From Hungatella sp. UBA3048 (GTDB lineage Bacteria > Bacillota > Clostridia > Lachnospirales > Lachnospiraceae), in NCBI GenBank assembly GCA_002367105.1, contig DFCS01000020.1:62001-126000 (forward strand): a stretch of 64,000 nucleotides of DNA, in the 5' to 3' direction. The notes below the pieces were generated by a model. The model had not been told where the DNA came from. It saw nothing but the letters and a program-made list of their open reading frames with translations, and searched no databases. Positions 49,423 to 58,363 of this stretch are shown piece by piece; within the stretch, counting starts at the first letter, position 1; every line of letters begins with the position of its first letter. A program made the position numbers and the translations under genes.

Positions 49423-50127
49423 ATGGGATTAGAGTTTTTTAACAAATCAAAAAAGATTATAGAACAACTGGAGGCAGCTGAACAGGAGCACATTCATGAG
49501 GCAGCCATCTTGGTTTCTGAGTCTATCAGAAACGGAGGAATCCTGCAGGCATTTGGAAGCGGGCATTCCTATGCAGGTGCAATTGAAGTATGCGGAAGAG
49601 CCGGAGGCTTGATTCCAAGCAAGCTTATCCGAGACAAGGCGGAAGGAATGTATGAGAGTGTGGAAGGAAATGCTCCGTTTTTAATGCGCCAGGTGAACAT
49701 AGGAGAGAATGATATTTTCATTTTGATTTCTAACTCCGGCAGAAACCCGTTTGCAATAGAAATGGCTGACTATATAAAGAAAAAGGGCAACAAGCTGATC
49801 GTAGTAACTGCGCTTGAAGTGTCAAAAAGTTCAACCTCCAGACATTCTTCCGGTAAGCTTTTGTATGAGTTCGCTGATGTGGTTTTGGATAACCATTCCA
49901 CATTTGGGGATGCTGCCCTGGAAGTTGAAGGGTTGGACTACAAAGTTTGCGGAACTTCTTCACTCAGCACATGCCTTCTTTTGCAGCAAATGATTTATGA
50001 AGCGGTACAAGATATGATGGCAAAAGGATATGAGCCTCCGGTTTACAAGAGCGCTAATATTGACGGTGGAAGAGAATTTAATAATATTCTTGAACAGAAA
50101 TATGCGGATAGAATCTGGCATATTTAA
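49423..50127 (+). CDS. SIS-domain sugar isomerase (UPF0309-like)
   Basis: Phosphosugar-binding protein of 234 residues; ATG 49423 behind TTAGGAGAG (an upstream in-frame ATG lacks a site). One SIS domain: ILQAFGSGHSYAGAIEVCGRAGG and ILISNSGRNPFAIEMADYIKKKG, with further VVTALEVSKSSTSRH. The GSGHSxA pattern is typical of the SIS family that includes GmhA-like and UPF0309 proteins, thought to isomerise or cleave amino-sugar phosphates. It presumably acts on the phosphosugar delivered by the adjacent PTS. Confidence 0.85.
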   Translation: MGLEFFNKSKKIIEQLEAAEQEHIHEAAILVSESIRNGGILQAFGSGHSYAGAIEVCGRAGGLIPSKLIRDKAEGMYESVEGNAPFLMRQVNIGENDIFILISNSGRNPFAIEMADYIKKKGNKLIVVTALEVSKSSTSRHSSGKLLYEFADVVLDNHSTFGDAALEVEGLDYKVCGTSSLSTCLLLQQMIYEAVQDMMAKGYEPPVYKSANIDGGREFNNILEQKYADRIWHI

Positions 50128-50255
50128 TAAGCGAGAGTGCCTGTGATTTACTTTTACGCTCATTTAAGGTAAGAAGTTATGGTCAAAACATATTAGCGAT
50201 AGAATAGGTAGGCGAGTTTCTGGTAAAATAATGATTCTGAGAGTATGAGGTTATT

Positions 50256-51011
50256 ATGAAATATTCGGTATTAGAAGTATGTGCAGATTGTGTGCAGTCT
50301 GCAGTAAATGCGGATAACGCAGGAGCAGACAGGATTGAGCTTTGCAGCAATCTGGTAATCGGAGGTGTGACTCCAGGAATGGCGCTGTTTAAGCTGGTAA
50401 AAAAATATACGGATATAAAAGTCCGCGTCCTTTTGCGTCCCAGATACGGTGATTATTGTTATAATGCCTATGAATTCGAACAATTAAAAGAAGAAGTACA
50501 GATGTATCGTGAGTTGGGAGCTGACGGTGTGGTAATGGGAATCTTAAGACCGGATGGCAGGCTGGATGTGGAAAGAATGTCCGAACTGAAAAGATTAGCC
50601 GGAAATATGGACACTGCACTGCACAGAGCATTTGATGCCTGCATAAACCCAATGGAAACGATGGAACAGGCAATTTCTTTAGGAATGAAAACCATTTTGA
50701 CTGGAGGACAATGTGGAAGTGCATGGGACGGCAGAGAGATGTTAAAAGAGCTTTATGAGAAAAGTGCAGGAAGAATCGAAATCCTGGCAGCAGGAGGAAT
50801 TAATGTTAAAGTAATGGATAAATTAATTCCGCTTACCGGAATCACCTCTTATCATATGTCCGGAAAAATTGAAGTGGACAGTATAATGACATATCGAAAA
50901 GCAGGAAGTAGCATGGGGCTTCCTGAAAGAGATGAATATGCCCTTTGGCAGACATCAGAGGAAAAAGTTAAAAAGGCTGTTCAAGTTTTAAAAAATGTTT
51001 CAATTAAGTAA
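50256..51011 (+). CDS. cutC: CutC-family TIM-barrel protein
   Basis: A 251-residue TIM barrel, first described as a copper homeostasis factor. Marks are LEVCADCVQSAVNADNAGADRIELC (about 6-30), LVIGGVTPG, VLLRPRYGDYCYN, DGVVMGILRPDGRLD, AFDACINPMETME, ILTGGQCGSAWDG and ILAAGGINVK. The copper role is disputed in bacteria; the fold and the PTS-SIS setting point to a sugar-related reaction. It is the last gene before a strong terminator, 128 bases after the SIS gene without a terminator between. Confidence 0.92.
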   Translation: MKYSVLEVCADCVQSAVNADNAGADRIELCSNLVIGGVTPGMALFKLVKKYTDIKVRVLLRPRYGDYCYNAYEFEQLKEEVQMYRELGADGVVMGILRPDGRLDVERMSELKRLAGNMDTALHRAFDACINPMETMEQAISLGMKTILTGGQCGSAWDGREMLKELYEKSAGRIEILAAGGINVKVMDKLIPLTGITSYHMSGKIEVDSIMTYRKAGSSMGLPERDEYALWQTSEEKVKKAVQVLKNVSIK

Positions 51012-51032
51012 AGCGGAAAAGAATTCCGGCAG

Positions 51033-51069
51033 GGGCTGTGTGCTGATTATTTAGCACACAGCCCTTTTT
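51033..51069 (+). terminator. Terminator of the mannose-PTS operon
   Basis: GGGCTGTGTGCT (51033-51044) pairs perfectly with AGCACACAGCCC (51053-51064), followed by TTTTT. Confidence 0.92.
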
Positions 51070-51229
51070 AGATAATAATAGATTGCGGATAACCGGCTAT
51101 TCAAAAGAGTGACAGTATTGCTGTTTTTATATAAATCTGAAATAGAATCAATTAAAACCCAATGTATTTAAAGCATAAGCACCAAGCAGGATTTAGATAA
51201 CATTTTTATAATTAAAAAAATGCCCATCT

Positions 51230-51257
51230 TTGCAGGAAATAAAATATTTGCTATAAT
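51230..51257 (+). promoter_or_regulatory. Candidate promoter of the YesM/YesN-type genes
   Basis: TTGCAG (51230-51235) and TATAAT (51252-51257) with a 16-base spacer, about 80 bases before the kinase start. The gap 51070-51229 shows nothing else. Confidence 0.5.
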
Positions 51258-51336
51258 AAAAATTACCATATTTTCAAACGCTCATTGCGCCGCGTATATG
51301 GAGCTGTTTTAAATGTTACCGGAAAGAGGAAAAGAG

Positions 51337-53160
51337 ATGAAAAAGTCTTCTAAATTATCTGTTCGGATGTTTCTATTGTTACTGCTTTGCGTAGTCATGC
51401 CATTGGCAGGAACCTGTATTTACGTACGAGTCAGCATGGAACATTTCATCCAGGAAAAGCTGAGTGAAAAGGTCATTCAGAACATCTCAAGGGGAGAACG
51501 TAATATCTGCGATAATTTGCAGAACATTGCCGCCTTGACCAACGTCTTTGTATATGACGAAGAATTACAAAGGCGCATTACAGATCCCAATACGTCCGAA
51601 TATGACAATACGAAGTACTTTGACCAGATGATACATAAGCTCAGCATCGCCAGCGGGTTCGATTTCGTTCAGGATATGAAGATTATCTTGTTTGACGATT
51701 ACAGCAGGATTTACTCCAACTGGAGCATGAATTATCAGGATTACCAGTTTCTTCTGGATCAGGATTGGGTGAAAAAGAGCAGGGAGAATAATGGACATAT
51801 CGTATGGGCCATGTTTAATCCGGCTTACATCATTGGTGAACAGAAAGACCAGACTTATATTTCCCTGGCGAAATCCCTTCTCAAGGATTATTCGACGGGA
51901 AATGTCATAGGAACGCTGATCATCAGCATTGATCAGAAAAAATTCAGTGACCTTTTGATGGAATACGCCTATGCCGGGGACATGGCTTATGTCTGTGTGG
52001 GAGACGGAACCGTGCTTATGCAAAATGACACACAGGGACTCATTCATGAAGAGGATATAAAGAATCTATTCCGGGAGACCGAGAAGAAAAAGAGCGGGAG
52101 CCTGCGGTATCAGTCTGCAGGAGGAAACTTTCTTATAAGCTATTACACCATACCAAAGCCGTGGGTGTTTAACGATCAGCAGATGAAAGTCTTTCATTTT
52201 ACCAATTATCAGGAAGTGACCAATCAGGTGGAAATGATCGGGCACAGAATGAATCTGATTATCCTGATCGTCATATGCGCGCTTGTCTTAATTCTGTATC
52301 TTTCCATCAGGATGCTGGTAAAGCCCATTGTCAAACTCAGCGGCCAGATGGAAAATTATTCACTGGACATGGATTTAAAAGATATTGATACGAAGCGGTC
52401 CGATGAGATCGGCCAGTTAAACCGCTCCTTCCGGCAAATGTCCATTAACATCCGTCATTTGTTCGAAGAACTTAAAAATGAGCATGAGATAAAGGAAAAA
52501 TACCGGTATGAATCCCTGAGGGCACAGTTAAATCCCCATTTCCTATTCAATACCCTTTCAACCATCCGCTGGATGGCGATCATAAGAGGAGCAGATAATA
52601 TCGTAGATGGAATTGACGCTTTGGCCCATATATTAAAGTACAGCATGAGCAGGGAAAACTGCCTGGTAACGGTGGCGGAAGAGGTAGAGAACATCAGGAA
52701 TTATCTTTATATCCAAAACTGCCGCTATGGAAATCATTGCAGGCTGGAAATGGATCTTGAGGAAGACATCATGAATTTGAAAACAGCTAAATTTATCCTT
52801 CAGCCCATTGTAGAAAATGCTATCATTCATGGATATGACAAGGAAAGGGAAGAAATCCTGATCCGGATTTACGGATCTGCAGAGGAGGGCAGCCTTAACA
52901 TATATGTGGAGGATGACGGAGTAGGTATTTCCCCCAATGTTATCAGGCAATTTGAGGCCTCCAGAGAAGGCCGGATAAAAGAAAGCAAGCTGACAGGCAT
53001 CGGAATCAAGAATGTGGATGAGTATATCCGAATTACCTTTGGCAATGAGTTTGGGCTGACCATAGAAAGTCTTAAAACAAGAGGGACGGTGGTATTGTTC
53101 ACGCTTCCGGTAATCAGAGAGGAGAAGTCAGGGGATGAAAAGGGTAATGATTGTAGATGA
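51337..53160 (+). CDS. YesM-type sensor histidine kinase
   Basis: Membrane sensor of 607 residues; start ATG 51337 (MKKSSKLSVRMF) behind AAAGAGG. TM1 near 8-29, an extracellular Cache-like sensor (about 30-300), TM2 near 306-327, HAMP (about 328-380), His-kinase domain with phospho-His401 in LNPHFLFNTL, and HATPase with ILQPIVENAIIHGYDK (N box) and VEDDGVGISPN (G1 box). This is the sugar-sensing YesM class that usually controls ABC uptake genes. The 3' end overlaps the response-regulator gene by 26 bases. Confidence 0.92.
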   Translation: MKKSSKLSVRMFLLLLLCVVMPLAGTCIYVRVSMEHFIQEKLSEKVIQNISRGERNICDNLQNIAALTNVFVYDEELQRRITDPNTSEYDNTKYFDQMIHKLSIASGFDFVQDMKIILFDDYSRIYSNWSMNYQDYQFLLDQDWVKKSRENNGHIVWAMFNPAYIIGEQKDQTYISLAKSLLKDYSTGNVIGTLIISIDQKKFSDLLMEYAYAGDMAYVCVGDGTVLMQNDTQGLIHEEDIKNLFRETEKKKSGSLRYQSAGGNFLISYYTIPKPWVFNDQQMKVFHFTNYQEVTNQVEMIGHRMNLIILIVICALVLILYLSIRMLVKPIVKLSGQMENYSLDMDLKDIDTKRSDEIGQLNRSFRQMSINIRHLFEELKNEHEIKEKYRYESLRAQLNPHFLFNTLSTIRWMAIIRGADNIVDGIDALAHILKYSMSRENCLVTVAEEVENIRNYLYIQNCRYGNHCRLEMDLEEDIMNLKTAKFILQPIVENAIIHGYDKEREEILIRIYGSAEEGSLNIYVEDDGVGISPNVIRQFEASREGRIKESKLTGIGIKNVDEYIRITFGNEFGLTIESLKTRGTVVLFTLPVIREEKSGDEKGNDCR

Positions 53161-54772
53161 TGAGGTTTTGGTGCGTCTGGGAATCCAGTCATTGATCAAA
53201 TGGGAAAACTATGGATACCAGATTGTCTGTGATGCCTCCGATGGGGAAGAGGCACTTCAAAAGATCAGACAGTACCAGCCGGATATCGTTCTTACGGATT
53301 TAAAGATGAGCCCGGTGGATGGTTTTGAACTGATCTCGGAGTGCAGGGAAAAATATCCTCACATCCAGTTTATTGTATTAAGCAGCTATAATGATTTTGA
53401 CAACGTAAGAAGTGCCATGAAAATAGGGGCGTTTGATTATGTTTTTAAGCTGACGGTGAAACCTGAGGAGCTGCTTAAGATCATGGATGAAGCCATCACC
53501 GCAGGGAAAGGGACAGATACAGTCCAGGATGCCCCCACATTGGCGGATAGGAATCTGGAAGTCATAAAAAGAGGATTATTTAAAAGAATTTTAAATTCGG
53601 AAACCTTTTTGAAAAAATATTTGGAAGAGCTGATAAAGCTGCCCCTTGTCATAGACTTTGACCGTCCTTTTTATATCCTCTCCATTACCATTGATGATTT
53701 TAAGGTGGTGAGAAAAAAGGGAGATTTCATGGATCTGGAGCTTCTGATATTTACCATGGATAATATCCTTAGTGAGCTATTTAACCGTCATCACCGTGCA
53801 GAGGTATTCCAATATGGGGAATATGATTTTGCCGTTGCGGTAAACCGGGAAGAAGGTCAGAACCATAATATTTTTTTCGCGGCAATGGAAAAGGAATTCG
53901 GCATCTTTTCCAGTTGCGCCAGGCAGTATTACGGACTGGAGGTAAGCGGAGCATTGAGCATGGAATACACGGGGATCGAAGCGTTAAAGGATGCCATTGC
54001 CCAGAACAAAGATACGCTGAAAATGCGATTTTTTTCGGAACCAGGAAGACTTCATTCATACGAAAGGACCGTTATGGAACCTGCAGTTTTACCACCCGGT
54101 TTTCACAGCTCTGTCTTAGAGCGTCTGGCGGCGGAACATGATTTTTATGGGATCAGGAAGTTTCTTGAGGCATTTTTTGAATTTCTGAAAGAAAAGAAAC
54201 AATGGGAGCCGGAGGAAATCCGCTATCTGCTGAGAAAGGCTTATGGAACTCTGGCAGCCTCCTTTGCCCGCAGCAGGGCTGACATCGACCTGTTCCTTGA
54301 TAAAAACGGAATAAACATGGAGGCTTCTATCAATGATTATACATATCTTGAAAAAATCAGGAAATCCGTATTGGAGCTGGTGGAACAATGTAAAAAGGAG
54401 TATGAATCAAACAGCGGCAGGATATTGAGGAAAGAGGTTGCCGAAGCAAAGAGTTTTGTCCGAAGCCATATGAAGGAAGAGATGCAGGTTGCAGATATCG
54501 CGGCAATGGTGAACATGAGCGGCAGTTATTTTTCTCATGTGTTTAAAAAAGAAGAAGGGATCAGTTTTGTTGAATATGTTTACCGGGTGAGAATGGAGCA
54601 TGCCAGATACTTACTGGAAAGCAGCGATTTAAAGGTAAATGAGATTGCAGATGAGGTTGGGATCTTTAATCCCAATTATTTCAGCACCCAGTTTAAAAAG
54701 AGCGTGGGACAATCCCCATTGGAATACCGTCAGACACGGCTAAAGAGATCAGAGAAAAATAGCAGGATGTGA
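53135..54772 (+). CDS. YesN-type response regulator with AraC output domain
   Basis: DNA-binding regulator of 545 residues. Receiver domain (1-120) with Asp9/Asp10 (IVDDE) and phospho-Asp55 in IVLTDLKM; a long middle region (about 150-430); C-terminal AraC double HTH (about 440-540), with VADIAAMVNMSGSYFSHVFKKEEG and VNEIADEVGIFNPNYFSTQFKKSVGQSP. It overlaps the kinase gene by 26 bases, so the pair is translated in coupling, and probably activates the ABC sugar operon starting at 54983. Confidence 0.92.
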   Translation: MKRVMIVDDEVLVRLGIQSLIKWENYGYQIVCDASDGEEALQKIRQYQPDIVLTDLKMSPVDGFELISECREKYPHIQFIVLSSYNDFDNVRSAMKIGAFDYVFKLTVKPEELLKIMDEAITAGKGTDTVQDAPTLADRNLEVIKRGLFKRILNSETFLKKYLEELIKLPLVIDFDRPFYILSITIDDFKVVRKKGDFMDLELLIFTMDNILSELFNRHHRAEVFQYGEYDFAVAVNREEGQNHNIFFAAMEKEFGIFSSCARQYYGLEVSGALSMEYTGIEALKDAIAQNKDTLKMRFFSEPGRLHSYERTVMEPAVLPPGFHSSVLERLAAEHDFYGIRKFLEAFFEFLKEKKQWEPEEIRYLLRKAYGTLAASFARSRADIDLFLDKNGINMEASINDYTYLEKIRKSVLELVEQCKKEYESNSGRILRKEVAEAKSFVRSHMKEEMQVADIAAMVNMSGSYFSHVFKKEEGISFVEYVYRVRMEHARYLLESSDLKVNEIADEVGIFNPNYFSTQFKKSVGQSPLEYRQTRLKRSEKNSRM

Positions 54773-54851
54773 AAGAAAATAAGCAGGATTTTAAAGCATT
54801 GGCAAAAATATGAAACCAGGAGAGCCGGAAATCGAAAAAATTGAAAGAAAG

Positions 54852-54889
54852 ACAGCAGGCAGAGGGATATCACTTGTCTGCTGTTTTTG
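54852..54889 (+). terminator. Terminator after the response regulator
   Basis: ACAGCAGGCA (54852-54861) pairs with TGTCTGCTGT (54875-54884), with one G-U, then TTTTG. Confidence 0.75.
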
Positions 54890-54910
54890 CTATAGTATAA
54901 ACAGTTGTTA

Positions 54911-54955
54911 CAGTTCTGCTGCGCCATTTATCATTTGGCGGCTAAGGCGGAACTG
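54911..54955 (+). promoter_or_regulatory. Leader hairpin before the sugar-binding protein gene
   Basis: CAGTTC (54911-54916) pairs with GAACTG (54950-54955), and CGCCA (54922-54926) with TGGCG (54936-54940). The hairpin lies 28 bases before the start codon, no U-tract. It could protect the mRNA 5' end or act as a regulator site. Confidence 0.4.
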
Positions 54956-54982
54956 CAATCAAAATAATTGGAGGAAGGTACA

Positions 54983-56380
54983 ATGAGAAAATTGAAAAAA
55001 TTAGGGGCACTTGGCATGGCATCTCTGATGGCAATTTCAGTCCTGGCTGGCTGCCAGAGCGGCCAGAAACCGGCACAGGTAACTACGTCTGCAGAGACGG
55101 CAAAAACAGAAGAGTCGAAGACAGAAGCACCAAAGGCAGGAAATGGAGAACCTGTTGTTTTGCGGATGTGGGGAGGCGTTCCTGCAGAAGCAGGCCCTCA
55201 GGCGGTTTGTGATAATTTTAACCAGCTCTACAAAGATAAAGGGATACAGGTAGAGTACGAACGGTTTGTAAATGATGATACGGGAAATTTAAAGCTGGAA
55301 ACAAATCTTCTCTCAGGAGACGGGGTAGATCTTTATATGACCTACAGCACGGACGTCCTGACTAAGCGTGCAGAAGGAAACATGGCACTGGATCTTTCGG
55401 AGCTGATCGCCCGGGATAATTTTGAACTGACAAAAAATTTTGGGACCCTGGCGGAGGCGTATTACATAAACGGAAAGCCTTATTCCATTCCCACAAAGCT
55501 GGATCAGTACGGAATCGTTTTAAATGAAGACATGTTTGAAGCAGCCGGGATTCCTATCCCTACGGAATGGACGTTTGATGAATTCCGGGAGATCGCCAAG
55601 AAGCTTACACACGGAGAAGGTCAGGATAAGGTTTACGGCATGTTCTGGAATTCCCAGCAGGATCTGACCTATCTTTTCACCTATCTGGTAGCTCAGACAA
55701 ACGGCGGAGACCCTATGTATAAAAATGACAAGGAAACCAACTTTGATAATCCGGTGGTGCTTAAATCGGTAGAGCTGATCAATAACATGATGAATGTAGA
55801 TAAAACATCTCCTACCCATACGGATTCCGTGACACAGAAACTGTCCCAGGAAAGCATGTTCCTGACGGGAAAATCCGCCATGACAGTTGGTCCATGGATT
55901 GTAAGAAGCGTTAAGGACCAGGCCAGCTATCCTCATGACTTTAAGACGGCTTTTGCTCCTTATCCGGTAGCGGATAGCGGACAGAGAAATTACACCCAGG
56001 GAGGCTATGGAGATCATCTGTGCATCAATCCAAAGTCCCAGAACATTGACGCTGCATGGGAATTTACAAAATGGTACGCCACCGAGGGAATGCTTCCCGT
56101 GGTGGAAGGAGGCCGTGTGCCAGCTTCCAATACCTATAATGCCATGGAGGTAACGGAGGCATTTGTCATGGGAGCTGAGGATTATCTGGATGCGGAAACC
56201 ACCCAGAAGATTCTTATAACACCGGCAGACAATTACGCGGTTCCTTCCATTACCAACCATATTGCAGAGGTAAGGAAAATCGCGGTGGAAGAGCTGGAAG
56301 GAATCTTTATCGGAAAGCAGACTCCGGAGGATGGCATGAAAAAGGCCAAAGCCAGAGCTGATGAGCTTTTGCAGAAATAA
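54983..56380 (+). CDS. Sugar ABC transporter substrate-binding lipoprotein
   Basis: Exported binding protein (SBP_bac_1, carbohydrate uptake CUT1) of 465 residues. ATG 54983 follows TTGGAGGAAGG. Signal peptide with lipobox LAGC (Cys near 24), a Thr/Glu/Lys-rich linker to about 55, then MWGGVPAEAGPQAVCDNFNQ. The motif IPTKLDQYGIVLNEDMFEAAGI and GKSAMTVGPWIVR are typical of family 1 proteins. The ligand is a mono- or oligosaccharide, unknown. A strong hairpin after the gene should favour its mRNA over the permeases. Confidence 0.92.
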   Translation: MRKLKKLGALGMASLMAISVLAGCQSGQKPAQVTTSAETAKTEESKTEAPKAGNGEPVVLRMWGGVPAEAGPQAVCDNFNQLYKDKGIQVEYERFVNDDTGNLKLETNLLSGDGVDLYMTYSTDVLTKRAEGNMALDLSELIARDNFELTKNFGTLAEAYYINGKPYSIPTKLDQYGIVLNEDMFEAAGIPIPTEWTFDEFREIAKKLTHGEGQDKVYGMFWNSQQDLTYLFTYLVAQTNGGDPMYKNDKETNFDNPVVLKSVELINNMMNVDKTSPTHTDSVTQKLSQESMFLTGKSAMTVGPWIVRSVKDQASYPHDFKTAFAPYPVADSGQRNYTQGGYGDHLCINPKSQNIDAAWEFTKWYATEGMLPVVEGGRVPASNTYNAMEVTEAFVMGAEDYLDAETTQKILITPADNYAVPSITNHIAEVRKIAVEELEGIFIGKQTPEDGMKKAKARADELLQK

Positions 56381-56395
56381 TCGGAGTAATAATTC

Positions 56396-56428
56396 CCGGG
56401 GCTGCCGTTTCTTTTGTGGCAGCCCCGG
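56396..56428 (+). other. Strong hairpin between binding protein and permease genes
   Basis: CCGGGGCTGCC (56396-56406) and GGCAGCCCCGG (56418-56428) form a perfect 11-base stem without T-run. Such structures after ABC binding-protein genes protect the mRNA 3' end or partly stop transcription, raising binding protein over permease. Confidence 0.65.
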
Positions 56429-56486
56429 ATAAATAAAAAGAGACATCCTTTGGGTGTACTAAGAAGAAAGGAGGGAACCGTTTAAC

Positions 56487-57383
56487 ATGAAGAAAATCAG
56501 GCTGAGCAGACAGTTAAAAACGGATTTGACAGGCTATGCTTTCATCCTGCCAAATATCATCGGTGTATGCCTTTTTACCTTATTTCCCATGATCTTTTCC
56601 CTGATCATCAGTTTTACGGACTGGGATTATACCAAAGGGATCGGCAACTGGGATTTTATTGGCCTTAAAAATTTTGCCGACATGTGGCAGGATGAATGGT
56701 TTACCAGTTCCCTGATTAACACCATTATTTTTGCGGTGGGAGTGGTGCCGGTGACAGTTTTCCTGGCGCTGGTACTGGCGGTCATCATCGATAAATACTG
56801 CGTTGCCAGACTTCCCATGAGGCTGGCGCTTTTTATGCCCTACATATCCAATATCGTAGCGGTTGCCATTGTTTGGGTGATGATGTATTCCCCCTGGGGG
56901 CCGTTTACCCAGCTGGTGAAGCTATTTGGAGTGGAGAATCCTCCCCAGTGGCTCGGAGACACAACATGGGCCCTTCCGGCGTTGATGCTCATGACCGTAT
57001 GGTCGGGGGTTGGATATGCCAATATGATCTATACGTCGGCACTTCAGGGGCTTCCCCAGGACGTTTATGAGGCTGCGGACATTGACGGAGCAGGGGAGGT
57101 ACAGAAGTTTTTTAAACTTACGATTCCGTTTTTATCACCTACTACCTTTTTCCTGATCATTACTACGTTTATTACCTCGTTCCAGGTGTTTGCGCCTATA
57201 CAGATCATGACGAGAGGCGGCCCTGGAACGTCCACCAATGTACTGGTTTATTATATTTACACTTCGGCCTTTACTTTCTACAAGATGGGATATGCCTCTG
57301 CCATGTCGTGGATATTATTTTTGATCCTCTTTGGCATAACCATGTTCCAATGGGCGGGACAGAAAAAATGGGTCAGCTATTAA
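56487..57383 (+). CDS. Sugar ABC transporter permease, MalF/UgpA-like
   Basis: Six-helix membrane subunit of a CUT1 transporter, 298 residues; start behind GAAAGGAGGG. Motifs: GYAFILPNIIGVCLFTLFPM at the N-terminus; EAA loop LPQDVYEAADIDGAGEVQKFFKLTIPFLSP (about 188-217) for ATPase contact; MTRGGPGTSTNVLVYYIYTSAF near the end. No ATPase gene is present in the operon, so a shared MsmX-type ATPase must serve it. Confidence 0.93.
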   Translation: MKKIRLSRQLKTDLTGYAFILPNIIGVCLFTLFPMIFSLIISFTDWDYTKGIGNWDFIGLKNFADMWQDEWFTSSLINTIIFAVGVVPVTVFLALVLAVIIDKYCVARLPMRLALFMPYISNIVAVAIVWVMMYSPWGPFTQLVKLFGVENPPQWLGDTTWALPALMLMTVWSGVGYANMIYTSALQGLPQDVYEAADIDGAGEVQKFFKLTIPFLSPTTFFLIITTFITSFQVFAPIQIMTRGGPGTSTNVLVYYIYTSAFTFYKMGYASAMSWILFLILFGITMFQWAGQKKWVSY

Positions 57384-57395
57384 GGAAACAATGGT

Positions 57396-57488
57396 TATAC
57401 CTATATGCCCAAGGGGCGTGGGCAATAAAGAAGAAACACCCTGCGGGTATACCTGTATGCCCAAGGGGCGTGGGCAATAAAGAAGAAA
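57396..57488 (+). repeat. Two 41-base direct repeats between the permease genes
   Basis: Copy 1 (57396-57436) and copy 2 (57448-57488) differ at one base, period 52. Each contains TGCCCA-AGGGGCG-TGGGCA, a 6-base-stem hairpin, and ends AATAAAGAAGAAA. The second copy runs into the ribosome site of the next gene. The intervening ACCCTGCGGG adds another short stem. A recent duplication that may alter permease translation. Confidence 0.8.
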
Positions 57489-57501
57489 GGAGGCGCCTGA
57501 A

Positions 57502-58353
57502 ATGAAGAATCATCAACGGATCATTCTTAGGATCCTGTTTACCGTAGTCATAGGGGCTCTGGCTGTCTCTATGGTCACCCCGTTTTTATGGATGCTTTCG
57601 GCATCAATGAAGCTTCCCTTGGATGTCATGAAGCTGCCGATTGAATGGATACCAAAATATTTTTATCCTGATAATTACAAGAAAGTGTGGAATATTGGAG
57701 GCCTGGCAGTAAGGGATTATCATTTCGGCCTGGCATACTGGAACTCCATAAAGATCGCCGTCATCAATCTGACGGGATCCGTGCTTACCAGCACTCTGGC
57801 AGGGTATGCCTTTGCAAAAATAAAGTTCAGAGGACGGAATATCCTCTTCCTGATCTATCTGGCCACCATGATGATCCCCAGTCAGGTGACCCTGATCCCT
57901 AAGTTTGTCCTGTTTAATAAAATGGGGCTCACGGGAACCCATTTAACCCTGATTCTTCCGGGACTGATTACCATTACAGGCACATTTCTCATGCGCCAGT
58001 ATTTTATGCAGATCCCGGATGAACTGAGAGAGTCGGCAAGGGTAGATGGGGCCCACGAGTTTCTCATATGGCTAAAGATCATGGTGCCGATTGCCAAGCC
58101 TAATATGGCATCTCTTGCAATGGTGGTGTTCCTGTGGAACTGGAACAGCTATCTGGAGCCACTGGTATTTTTGAGCGATTGGCGATTGTATACAATTCCT
58201 ATTGCCCTTACGAATTTTATTGAAGAAAGTGTGACGGAATATAATCTGGTCATGGCAGCAGCGGCCTCTGCCCTGATTCCGGCTTTTCTCGTATTTTTAC
58301 TGGGGCAGAAGTTTTTAGTCAAGGGCCTGGTGGCTGGTGCAGTGAAAGGATAA
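57502..58353 (+). CDS. Sugar ABC transporter permease, MalG/UgpE-like
   Basis: Second membrane subunit, 283 residues, start behind GAAAGGAGG. Six helices; EAA loop IPDELRESARVDGAHEFLIWLKIMVPIAKP (about 172-201), MRQYFMQ just before it, typical for the MalG group. It pairs with the MalF-like subunit. The next gene starts ten bases downstream. Confidence 0.93.
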   Translation: MKNHQRIILRILFTVVIGALAVSMVTPFLWMLSASMKLPLDVMKLPIEWIPKYFYPDNYKKVWNIGGLAVRDYHFGLAYWNSIKIAVINLTGSVLTSTLAGYAFAKIKFRGRNILFLIYLATMMIPSQVTLIPKFVLFNKMGLTGTHLTLILPGLITITGTFLMRQYFMQIPDELRESARVDGAHEFLIWLKIMVPIAKPNMASLAMVVFLWNWNSYLEPLVFLSDWRLYTIPIALTNFIEESVTEYNLVMAAAASALIPAFLVFLLGQKFLVKGLVAGAVKG

Positions 58354-58363
58354 GGTAGAGAAT

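Noticed and set aside
57396..57488. Two repeats as a CRISPR array
   Set aside because: Only two copies with an 11-base gap, no cas genes, and the unit carries the ribosome site of a permease gene.
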